From Phycisphaerae bacterium (GTDB lineage: Bacteria; Planctomycetota; Phycisphaerae; Sedimentisphaerales; SG8-4): DNA of 20,030 nucleotides. The translations under genes and the position numbers were made by a program. Positions 14,462 to 20,030 of this stretch are shown here, piece by piece (position 1 is the stretch's first letter; each line of letters begins with the position of its first letter). Location: contig JAUVYQ010000032.1 in the NCBI GenBank assembly GCA_030603035.1, positions 1-20,030 on the forward strand. Direction: 5' to 3'. The notes below the pieces were generated by a model, which saw only the letters and a list, made by a program, of their open reading frames with translations, had not been told where the DNA came from and did not search any database.

Positions 14462-14867
14462 AAATCTTTTTCCTCGCCCCCCGTTTTAATGGCGACCTAC
14501 CCGTTCTTGCAGGCAGCGTTCTTCTTTTTGATTGCAGACACGATAACAATATCGGCCAAAGTCAACTGCCACTTTTTATATAACCCCGCCAATCACAAAC
14601 CTTTCCGGCCGCAGCGATTATACAATGACGTGGCAGGCCTTAATCCGTCCGGCCTTTAATACGCTTGGTTCTTAACAATGAGAACGTGTCCTTTTTCGGA
14701 CCTAACAATCCCCCCAAAAAATGCTTAGCCCTTTCCTCGAAATAAAACCAAAATAACAGAGCCCCAAACGTAAGTGCGGGGTCATTCCGAGCAGAGCGCT
14801 GAAAGTCCGGCCATTGGACAGAACGGAATCAATTAGAAATGTCCTCAATTCAGCCGGAGTCATTTAG
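14462..14867. other. 406-nt non-coding gap between the defence-type operon and the activator gene
   Basis: No gene is visible. On the minus strand, downstream of the DUF3326-like stop, there is a nested stem-loop (ATTCCG 14784-14789 / CGGAAT 14824-14829 enclosing GTCC/GGAC). Then comes a CCCC/GGGG stem (14762-14765 / 14778-14781) followed in that direction by a T-rich run; together these may terminate the operon. The promoter of the activator gene should also be here, but no convincing -35/-10 or -24/-12 pair stands out. Confidence 0.45.
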
Positions 14868-16214
14868 CTACAGACTCTTTAGCACAGATGACTGTTTTAC
14901 TTGCTCCTCGGAAACTTTGGTTTCCTCAAGTGGCCGCCGAACTGAGGATAAAGCCACTCCTGCCTTAATAGCTGTCATTATACCAACCGCCTCAGGATAG
15001 TTGGCCGCAATAAAAAGCTTGCCTGGCGCAAACGGCAGTTTTCCAAGGTCATTTTTCATCCTGTTTTTATTTTCTTTAACAGCTATTACCGGTATCCCCT
15101 GTTCCAGCGCCGCCAATGTCGGCAATCCGACACAGCCATCCGGAATAACCAGACAGGATATATCCGCAGCCGTCAATACGCCGGGATGCGTAAATACCAT
15201 TTTATCGGTGATGATTCGCGGACTTCGGTGAAGTCCCTTCAATACCGAGTGAAGAAAACCGGTTGATATTGCTTCCGCAGACATACGCGGGTCAACTACT
15301 CCCACGTTTAGATTCAAAACTTCCATCGATTCCATCATAGGTGAATGGGCGGAAGGAACACCGAACAAAATCGATACGGCATGTGTTAACATCGCCTCTA
15401 CCCCTCCCCAGGGATTAAGCATCTCACCATGGCTTCGGAAGTATTTCATATGAAAGTCTTTGGGAACATCTATCACCGATGCTAAAGCCACCGCATCGTA
15501 ATCATCTCTATGTTTCCGCAATACTTCACAAAGCCGCTCCAGTCCCTCAACTCGTCCTACCGCACTGCCCGAAGTAGAATACCTTGCTCGCATCCTGATT
15601 GGCTTCTCCATTTCAACCACCAAAGGACACTCTAATCCCAATGAAGCTCGTGCCGCGGAAACAGCGTTGATAGCAAAATCTGAAATTCTACTATCAGGGT
15701 GCTTGTCAATAACTAACATTACACGGTTGGCTCGAACTTTTTCCAGCCCAACCGTCCCCATTAGTAGCTGCGCAATAACACTACCCTCGACATATAGGCC
15801 GTTCTCCGGCAATTCCATAATGTCCGAGGCGTTCACTACATTCGGGTGCGTTATCAGTGTATCACACGCTCCAGCCAACAATCTTGCCGCAGGCCCGGCG
15901 TCTCCCGCATGACCCCCTATCTCTGCCCCAATCCCTGTTGGCACAATCATAACTGCGTTAAACTTATCACTGTTCTCAACTTCTCTTCTCGAAAACTCAA
16001 AGATAGATGCTGGCCGTGGAATACCTGCATCGTCTAATCCTGCAAGAATACCTAACTCACAATGATACCCCTCTGGACTACTTTGCGTAACGGCAAATCT
16101 TACAGGGATTCCGGCAGATGAAAGATAATCTCCAATAGCTTGCTCAAAATATCCTAATAAAGAAGTGTTTCCTTTATATGCTGGTATATCAATCTCCTGC
16201 TCACTCAATAACAT
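14868..16214 (-). CDS. DUF3326-like protein, last gene of the Septu-like operon
   Basis: Conserved protein of unknown function. The 448-residue sequence carries patterns I associate with DUF3326, a family known from cyanobacteria, plants and some other bacteria: VPTGIGAEIGGHAGDAGPAARLL (split, 91-113), DTLITHPNVVNASD (118-131), NGLYVEGSVI (138-147), RANRVMLVID (161-170), NPWGGVEAMLTH (267-278), IPDGCVGLPTLAALEQGIPVIAVKEN (split, 357-382). There is no signal peptide or membrane segment. ATG 16214 lies 1 nt after the stop of the SpeD-like gene, and its AGAAAGGA ribosome-binding site is inside that gene's last codons, so the two are translationally coupled. Base composition is less AT-rich than ptuA and ptuB. 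The family call is from memory of its motifs, and no function is inferred from it. Confidence 0.65.
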   Translation of the reverse strand: MLLSEQEIDIPAYKGNTSLLGYFEQAIGDYLSSAGIPVRFAVTQSSPEGYHCELGILAGLDDAGIPRPASIFEFSRREVENSDKFNAVMIVPTGIGAEIGGHAGDAGPAARLLAGACDTLITHPNVVNASDIMELPENGLYVEGSVIAQLLMGTVGLEKVRANRVMLVIDKHPDSRISDFAINAVSAARASLGLECPLVVEMEKPIRMRARYSTSGSAVGRVEGLERLCEVLRKHRDDYDAVALASVIDVPKDFHMKYFRSHGEMLNPWGGVEAMLTHAVSILFGVPSAHSPMMESMEVLNLNVGVVDPRMSAEAISTGFLHSVLKGLHRSPRIITDKMVFTHPGVLTAADISCLVIPDGCVGLPTLAALEQGIPVIAVKENKNRMKNDLGKLPFAPGKLFIAANYPEAVGIMTAIKAGVALSSVRRPLEETKVSEEQVKQSSVLKSL

Positions 16215-16215
16215 A

Positions 16216-16599
16216 TTAAATCCTTTCTATAAACCGTGCTGTGCATCCGTTCGCCCCGAACCACTCTTTTGTGATTTTCTCAGCGACTTCCTTATCAAAC
16301 TCCTTGCACGAGAATATATTTATATAAACAGCCTCTAATAGTTCCAACGTATGTATGACAATCGAACTTGTCAATATAAACTGAACAGCAGAACTTCCCT
16401 TTGTGTGTGGCGAAGTCTGCTTTTCTTCTTCTGGAAGGCCCACGTCATCCCAGAAATACCGCTCGCACTTCTGCATCTTAATTGCTTTACACAACTTTTC
16501 AAAATACCCATCCAGACTTGCTCTGTTAAACTTAGACACATCACACCCGTGCAAATCCAAAATTAACTCAAATCCGTAAGGCTTTGCTGTATTAGTCAT
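16216..16599 (-). CDS. Small S-adenosylmethionine-decarboxylase-like protein (SpeD family)
   Basis: Likely pyruvoyl-dependent decarboxylase-fold protein; true SpeD decarboxylates S-adenosylmethionine for spermidine synthesis. The 127-residue length matches class 1B prokaryotic proenzymes. The N-terminus FELILDLHGCDVSKFN resembles the family start (H-hydrophobic-ELWGCD-KLN). Ser78, His83 and Cys98 sit at exactly the spacing of the pyruvoyl Ser63, His68 and Cys83 of well-studied bacterial enzymes, within TSSIVIHTLELLEAVYINIF-SC. The residue before the cleaved Ser is Thr, not the usual Glu, and the ESH-TIHSFPE core is otherwise divergent, so the substrate may differ. It starts 27 nt after ptuB and ends 1 nt before the DUF3326-like gene. 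No spermidine synthase is nearby. Confidence 0.7.
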   Translation of the reverse strand: MTNTAKPYGFELILDLHGCDVSKFNRASLDGYFEKLCKAIKMQKCERYFWDDVGLPEEEKQTSPHTKGSSAVQFILTSSIVIHTLELLEAVYINIFSCKEFDKEVAEKITKEWFGANGCTARFIERI

Positions 16600-16626
16600 C
16601 TTTACTCAAATATTAGTCAAAATTTT

Positions 16627-17406
16627 TCAATTATTTGAAATATCCATATAAAGCCTAAGGTTCTTGAAAAACGCACGTCGAAAACCAGCAAATTCGCGTT
16701 CGGCAGAAGTTGCCCACTTGATTTTATTCTTCATCTCCTCGAACAACTCTGTGTTATTACTTAACTTGGCATGGAAATAAAGTTTAGCTATATCTAAAAG
16801 TTCGTCTATAATCTCAGCACGTTGCTCAGGTAGCGTTCCTTTATTCAAACCTAACAACTTAACTGTTTCATATCCTCTTAGATCATCATCCAAGCCTATT
16901 GCTTTTACAAAGATTGCATTTGACCAGTAAAATCCAATAAACCGCTCTGGGTCTTCTTTTGCTGGATCAATAAGAACTGGTTTTTCACTGTTAAGATCAT
17001 CATTAGGTCCTTGCGCTCTTGGACTACCAGGAATTAATGGAAAATGGCACTTCTTATAGGTTTGATTACAAGTCTTACAAGATAGCAAATAGTTATCCCA
17101 TTCATAAGCAAGCCACCAGTATCCTGGGTGGTCTTCTCCAGCAACTTCAGATTTTGGCCGAAAGTGCTCAACATCTGACTCTCGTTTCATATCTCTTTTG
17201 CGCTCACAATAGCAGCATTTTCCGCAATGCATATCCCATAACGCTTCCTTGATATCAGGCTCAGTCCAGTATGAGTACGAACTAAAGTCACTAGACAGTA
17301 TCCTTTCTCCATTGTTGGCTTTCTGAGACAAAGCGTGTTTTCTATTGCTCACCTTTCTTGATCCTAACGTAGCAGGTGTTTCAGGTCTAGGTTTTGTTTT
17401 GATCAT
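16627..17406 (-). CDS. ptuB: HNH endonuclease, PtuB-like (TIGR02646-type)
   Basis: Predicted nuclease effector of a Septu-type anti-phage pair. The 259-residue protein has CGKCCYCERKR at 61-71 (zinc-knuckle CxxC), DVEHFRPKSEV at 78-88 (catalytic-type His81), GYWWLAYEWDNYLLSCKTCN at 95-114 (Asn105, second CxxC) and KKCHFPL at 118-124. These give the HNH/zinc layout of PtuB and retron-associated HNH proteins. The C-terminal half (about 150-259) is helical. ATG 17406 overlaps the ptuA stop by 4 bp (ATGA), so the two are co-translated. No reverse transcriptase or retron-type gene accompanies the pair. Start and family call are firm; activity against phage is inferred from the family. Confidence 0.85.
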   Translation of the reverse strand: MIKTKPRPETPATLGSRKVSNRKHALSQKANNGERILSSDFSSYSYWTEPDIKEALWDMHCGKCCYCERKRDMKRESDVEHFRPKSEVAGEDHPGYWWLAYEWDNYLLSCKTCNQTYKKCHFPLIPGSPRAQGPNDDLNSEKPVLIDPAKEDPERFIGFYWSNAIFVKAIGLDDDLRGYETVKLLGLNKGTLPEQRAEIIDELLDIAKLYFHAKLSNNTELFEEMKNKIKWATSAEREFAGFRRAFFKNLRLYMDISNN

Positions 17407-18632
17407 TTCTCTCTATTCCCGTTTTCCAACTTTTTCCTGATATTATTAAGCTCATCCAAAATTTTTCTTCGCTCTGCTGCCTCTCTTCCTATAGGGGATT
17501 GAACTTTGAGTTCTTCCAAAAGCTCTTCCAATTTATCTTTTTCCTTCTTTGTTAATTCCTCTTTCATATATAATTCGTGTATTTGATTCATAAGCCTTTC
17601 AGTTGTTATGTTTCTGTCTGGCGTGCCAAAAGCAGAAGATCGCAAGATTTGGTCATATCGCCATCCCCGCATAGTTGGGAGATTCTCGGAGTCAACAAAT
17701 CCACTATCGAGTCGTTTAAGTAGCTCTAAACTACAGTTTTCATCGGGAAGGTCCGCCAGCCCAGCAGCACATATGGGCGAATGCGAAGTTGCTATAAACT
17801 GGATGTAAGGAAAGACTTTATTAAGATTCTTTATAATGCATCTTTGCAATTCTGGATGAAGATGTTGTTCAAGCTCATCGATTAGAACAATACCGCGCAA
17901 GTTGTTCTTATCTTTCATTATACCAGCTAACATCGCCCAGCCCAACATATCCAAAACAAGTGTCATAGTTGCTTCATATCCGTCTGCTAAGCTTCCCCAA
18001 ACAATTTCGTGTCCGTAATCAGTTATGGTAATCCCAAAATCTGTAAGTTTAATAGACCCTTTAGGGAGCATAAGAATATCTGCGAGCCAATCGCATATCT
18101 CTTTTTCACTTTTTTTTGATTTTCTAACTCTTCTCAAAAGCATAAGTTCGGGATTCTGTAAAGCGTAATCATAACCAAATAGCGTATATACTGCATCAGC
18201 TGAGGAATAGCTTTCATGCGAAGAATCCCCCTCTATACTCCGATTAGCACCATAGCCGCAGATAAATATTTCCTTCCATGGAATCGTCTTTTCAGGATAA
18301 GGGTCTCTATAAATCACTTCTAAACCAGCTACTGATTTGTGGATTTTGGTTTTTATCAAATATCGTTTACTCTTATGAATTAACTCAATTTCAATTAAAC
18401 CTCCTTCTTTTGCCCCCTTACGAATCCAGTCTCCATAACTATCTTGCAGAAGTGAGGCTGCACCGGTCAAGTCACAAAGTCCCATTGCAATGCTGCGTAA
18501 CATACTTGTTTTCCCAACACCATTATTACCAACTATAACCAGCCACATTTTCGCCCCTTCGCTCGAACTGAGGTCGACTTTTACATCTTCAAAACAACGA
18601 ATATCTTTCAATGTTATCTTTGTTATGTACAT
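17403..18632 (-). CDS. ptuA: SMC/ABC-type ATPase, PtuA-like
   Basis: Predicted sensor/ATPase subunit of a Septu-type system. The 409-residue protein begins MYITKITLKDIRCFEDVKVD, the standard start of AAA_15/AAA_21 overcoming-lysogenisation-defect-like ATPases. Walker A is GNNGVGKT (35-42), a signature-like WGSLADGYEATM spans 212-223, Walker B is IVLIDELEQHLHP (248-260) and the H-loop is ATSHSPI (281-287). A charged C-terminal coiled coil (about 345-409) follows. ATG 18632 has a GAGGA site 8 nt upstream and a good promoter at 18665-18694. It is first in the operon ptuA-ptuB-speD-like-DUF3326. The gene is visibly AT-richer than the pilus genes, consistent with acquisition by transfer. Confidence 0.87.
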   Translation of the reverse strand: MYITKITLKDIRCFEDVKVDLSSSEGAKMWLVIVGNNGVGKTSMLRSIAMGLCDLTGAASLLQDSYGDWIRKGAKEGGLIEIELIHKSKRYLIKTKIHKSVAGLEVIYRDPYPEKTIPWKEIFICGYGANRSIEGDSSHESYSSADAVYTLFGYDYALQNPELMLLRRVRKSKKSEKEICDWLADILMLPKGSIKLTDFGITITDYGHEIVWGSLADGYEATMTLVLDMLGWAMLAGIMKDKNNLRGIVLIDELEQHLHPELQRCIIKNLNKVFPYIQFIATSHSPICAAGLADLPDENCSLELLKRLDSGFVDSENLPTMRGWRYDQILRSSAFGTPDRNITTERLMNQIHELYMKEELTKKEKDKLEELLEELKVQSPIGREAAERRKILDELNNIRKKLENGNREK

Positions 18633-18664
18633 AATTCGAATCCTCAGAAAATATTCCTGGCTGG

Positions 18665-18694
18665 ATTATACATCTTGAATAGACCTTTTCTCAA
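18665..18694 (-). promoter_or_regulatory. Sigma-70-type promoter of the ptuA operon
   Basis: On the minus strand TTGAGA (18694-18689) is followed after 18 nt by a perfect TATAAT (18670-18665). Transcription would start near 18658, leaving a leader of about 26 nt with the GAGGA ribosome-binding site before ATG 18632. Confidence 0.6.
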
Positions 18695-18869
18695 CTTAAA
18701 ACCACAATGAGTTACGAACTCCAAACTCTCACGCCATACAATATCAAAGATTCACCTGTGGCGAAACCAAAATTTCCTAAACTTGTTCTGCATGTCCTGG
18801 GCTTATCGAAGGGAGCACAGCCGAAGAATCCATCAATTTAGAATTCGACCTGTCGCCCTCCTCCGAAAT

Positions 18870-18900
18870 ACGATTCACAATTCACGAACCACGAATTACG
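18870..18900. repeat. Heptad repeat (ACGATTC/ACAATTC/ACGAACC/ACGAATT)
   Basis: Four consecutive 7-nt units beginning with AC lie at 18870-18897. They differ by a few substitutions and are followed by a partial ACG. Confidence 0.8.
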
Positions 18901-19084
18901 CTTTTACGATATCGCCGTCACTTCTGTCGTTTTTTACTCAGTATCTTGCGCCCTGTGCGAGTTCGCATACGAGCCCGAAAACCGCTCTTGTGCACCCTCT
19001 TAATCCTGCTCTTGCGATAATTCTCCAAAATATTTCTCCTGCCAATAAGCCTAAAACTACTTCTCTCTGTTTCTTTTACTTTAT

Positions 19085-19232
19085 TTCCTCCTGACTTCTG
19101 TCCTCTGCTTTCTGTCTAACTATCAAATCTCAACTGCCAATTCTAAATCGTCAACCGTCAATTGTAAATTAAAAACACCCCCGCAGGCCTCCCCTAACGA
19201 CATACGATATACGACATACGCAATACGAAACA
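19085..19232. repeat. Long degenerate heptad array
   Basis: Seven-nt periodicity runs through ACTTCTG, TCCTCTG, CTTTCTG near 19093-19114, then CAACTGC, CAATTCT, AAATCGT, CAACCGT, CAATTGT, AAATTAA (19131-19172). After a short interruption it continues as CGACATA, CGATATA, CGACATA, CGCAATA, CGAAACA (19198-19232). GTCAATT and CGACATA are the same units found in the two prepilin leaders. Confidence 0.8.
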
Positions 19233-19254
19233 AATCCGTGGCTAATAAAACACC

Positions 19255-19373
19255 TTTTAAGCCGGCTTCCCAAATGGGGCATTACAAAATGACCCGGTGG
19301 ACGAAGGCAAGTCTCCGTGGCGAAAGCTCGCTTTCAGAGCAGACCTTGCCGAGTACACCAAGCCGGCTAAAAA
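19255..19373. ncRNA. Structured 119-nt element with a three-way-junction fold (ncRNA or palindromic mobile element)
   Basis: A closing stem TTTTAAGCCGGCTT (19255-19268) pairs with AAGCCGGCTAAAAA (19360-19373) at 13 of 14 positions. Inside it, hairpin A pairs GGG...CATT with AATG(A)CCC around ACAA (19276-19295). Stem B starts at the next base: GGTG/CACC (19296-19299 / 19356-19359), GGCAAG/CTTGCC (19306-19311 / 19345-19350), TCT/AGA, and a terminal GAAAG-CTCG-CTTTC hairpin (19322-19335). The arms abut with almost no unpaired linker on the 3' side. Strand is undetermined. No known RNA family is recognised, and 5S rRNA, SRP RNA and hammerhead cores do not match. The element interrupts repeat DNA, so a MITE/REP-like mobile element is equally possible. 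Confidence 0.4.
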
Positions 19374-19415
19374 CAAATCAGCGTCAATCCGCGAAATCTG
19401 CGTCTAAATTATTAT

Positions 19416-19760
19416 TGAATTCTCTGAGTCCTCTGTGTTCTCTGTGGCCCAATAAATTCGTGCCAATTCGTGGCTAAAACAAATCCCACCTAATCCTGTT
19501 ATCCTGTCTAATAATTTCGTGTTAATTCGTGCCAATTCGTGGCTAATTCTTCTTTTTTGTGCTTTTCGTGGCTAAAGCAAATCCGCGCTTAATTACTATT
19601 GAACTATCAGTGTTAATCCGTGGCTATATTTCTACGAACAATGAACTTGTTTTTTAGTCTTTCTTCGTGTTCTTCGTGGTCTAAAAAATGTTTGTGCTTT
19701 TTGTGCCTTTTCGTGGCTATATTTCTCTGTGCTCTCTGTGTGCTCTGTGGCCAATTTTTT
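19416..19760. repeat. 9- and 10-bp-period degenerate repeat arrays
   Basis: Nine-nt periods include TCTCTGAGT/CCTCTGTGT/TCTCTGTGG (19421-19447), TTCTTCGTG twice (about 19661-19678) and TTCTCTGTG/CTCTCTGTG/TGCTCTGTG (about 19720-19750). Ten-nt periods include AATTCGTGCC/AATTCGTGGC (near 19450-19475 and 19515-19545). TCGTGGCTAA or a close variant ends many blocks. Confidence 0.75.
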
Positions 19761-19920
19761 TGCCCTTTTTTCTTGACTTTTCTTTGAAATTTGGTATAAT
19801 ACAAACCGCCATAGAGATGGCAGGCATTTAGCGGAGAACCGCACGTCTTCGTATCAGCAGATACACGCCAAAATAAGTTCAAAGTTCAAAAGTGAAAAGG
19901 CAAAAGTGCGCAAAAACAAG

Positions 19921-19990
19921 GTTTTGAATTTGGGTCATTTAGATTTTGATATTGTTTCGAATTTCGTGCTTAGGATTTCGGATTTCGCCA
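19921..19990. repeat. Copy of the pilT-pilC spacer repeat
   Basis: GTTTCGAATTTCG and GGATTTCGGATTTCG match the element at 2080-2145, again in 7-nt steps (TCGAATT, TCGTGCT, TAGGATT, TCGGATT). It may continue past the window edge. Confidence 0.7.
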
Positions 19991-20030
19991 GTCTCGGCAC
20001 TCTACATCTGTCGAGAACGCTCTACAAATC

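Larger units (their letters stand above)
18695..20030. other. About 1.3 kb of non-coding repeat arrays
   Basis: I see no credible gene. Open frames at 18783-19094, 19238-19477 and 19613-19882 are translations of repeats (the minus-strand one reads as runs of STQRAQ/HKKHKH/HEEHEE). Contents in order: a dispersed TTCGATAAGCCCAGGACATG-type repeat read on the minus strand (18790-18815), heptad arrays (18870-18900 and 19085-19232), a structured 119-nt element (19255-19373), 9- and 10-bp-period arrays (19416-19760) and a copy of the pilT-pilC spacer repeat (19921-19990). Confidence 0.7.

Noticed and set aside
14868..18632. Retron Ec78-type system, in which PtuAB accompany a reverse transcriptase
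   Set aside because: No reverse transcriptase gene or msr/msd-like RNA is visible next to ptuAB in this window.
19255..19373. 5S rRNA or SRP RNA
   Set aside because: Length and three-way shape fit loosely, but none of the conserved 5S or SRP sequence motifs are present.
19416..19760. Possible CRISPR array
   Set aside because: Units are 9-10 bp and contiguous, with no 25-37-bp repeat, no unique spacers and no cas gene nearby.
19613..19882. 89-codon minus-strand ORF
   Set aside because: The translation is a chain of repeat-derived peptides (STQRAQ, HKKHKH, HEEHEE) from the 9-bp arrays.

Overview
The window most resembles a Planctomycetota genome, probably of the Phycisphaerae type. This is inferred from gene content, not from a marker phylogeny. 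The pointers are a PEP-CTERM protein, two Tat-signal proteins of families abundant in that phylum (Gfo/Idh/MocA oxidoreductase and a sugar-isomerase-like protein), a PQQ-type propeller remnant, a type IV pilus cluster with degenerate leaders, and long spacers filled with short-period degenerate repeats.

Region 1 (1-4495, + strand) is a type IV pilus / type II secretion cluster: a single-pass PilP/GspC-like protein, the retraction ATPase PilT, the platform protein PilC, and two type IV prepilin-like proteins (PilV/GspI-like and PilW/GspJ-like). Heptanucleotide repeats sit at or inside the 5' end of several of these genes and encode most of both prepilin leaders. A tRNA-Val(GAC) with an unusual C33 follows at 4730-4803.

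Region 2 (4804-9421) is a mosaic of intact genes and debris. It holds the 3' part of a propeller gene and the 3' part of an ABC-transporter ATPase gene meeting head to head at a palindromic element, an intact SagB-like nitroreductase, a truncated Clp1-like P-loop gene, an intact Tat-exported Gfo/Idh/MocA oxidoreductase flanked by an imperfect 43-bp direct repeat, and about 1 kb of repeat-rich non-coding DNA. Region 3 (9422-10879) is a Tat-signal L-fucose-isomerase-like protein.

Region 4 (11001-14461, - strand) looks like a regulatory unit. A PEP-CTERM protein made of four repeats of about 57 residues is fused in frame behind a small cytoplasmic-looking domain. Upstream of it lie an essentially perfect sigma-54 promoter and two TGTCTCA/TGAGACA dyads in enhancer position. 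Next is a sigma-54 activator with four CBS domains instead of a receiver domain; it is the obvious candidate to bind the dyads.

Region 5 (14868-18632, - strand) is a tight four-gene operon behind a good sigma-70-type promoter. It contains a Septu-like defence pair (PtuA-like ATPase, PtuB-like HNH nuclease), a small S-adenosylmethionine-decarboxylase-like protein that keeps the Ser/His/Cys catalytic spacing, and a DUF3326-like protein. The association of the last two with Septu is the best candidate here for an undescribed system. Region 6 (18633-20030) has no credible gene but carries repeat arrays with 7-, 9- and 10-bp periods and a 119-nt element that folds on paper into a compact three-way junction.
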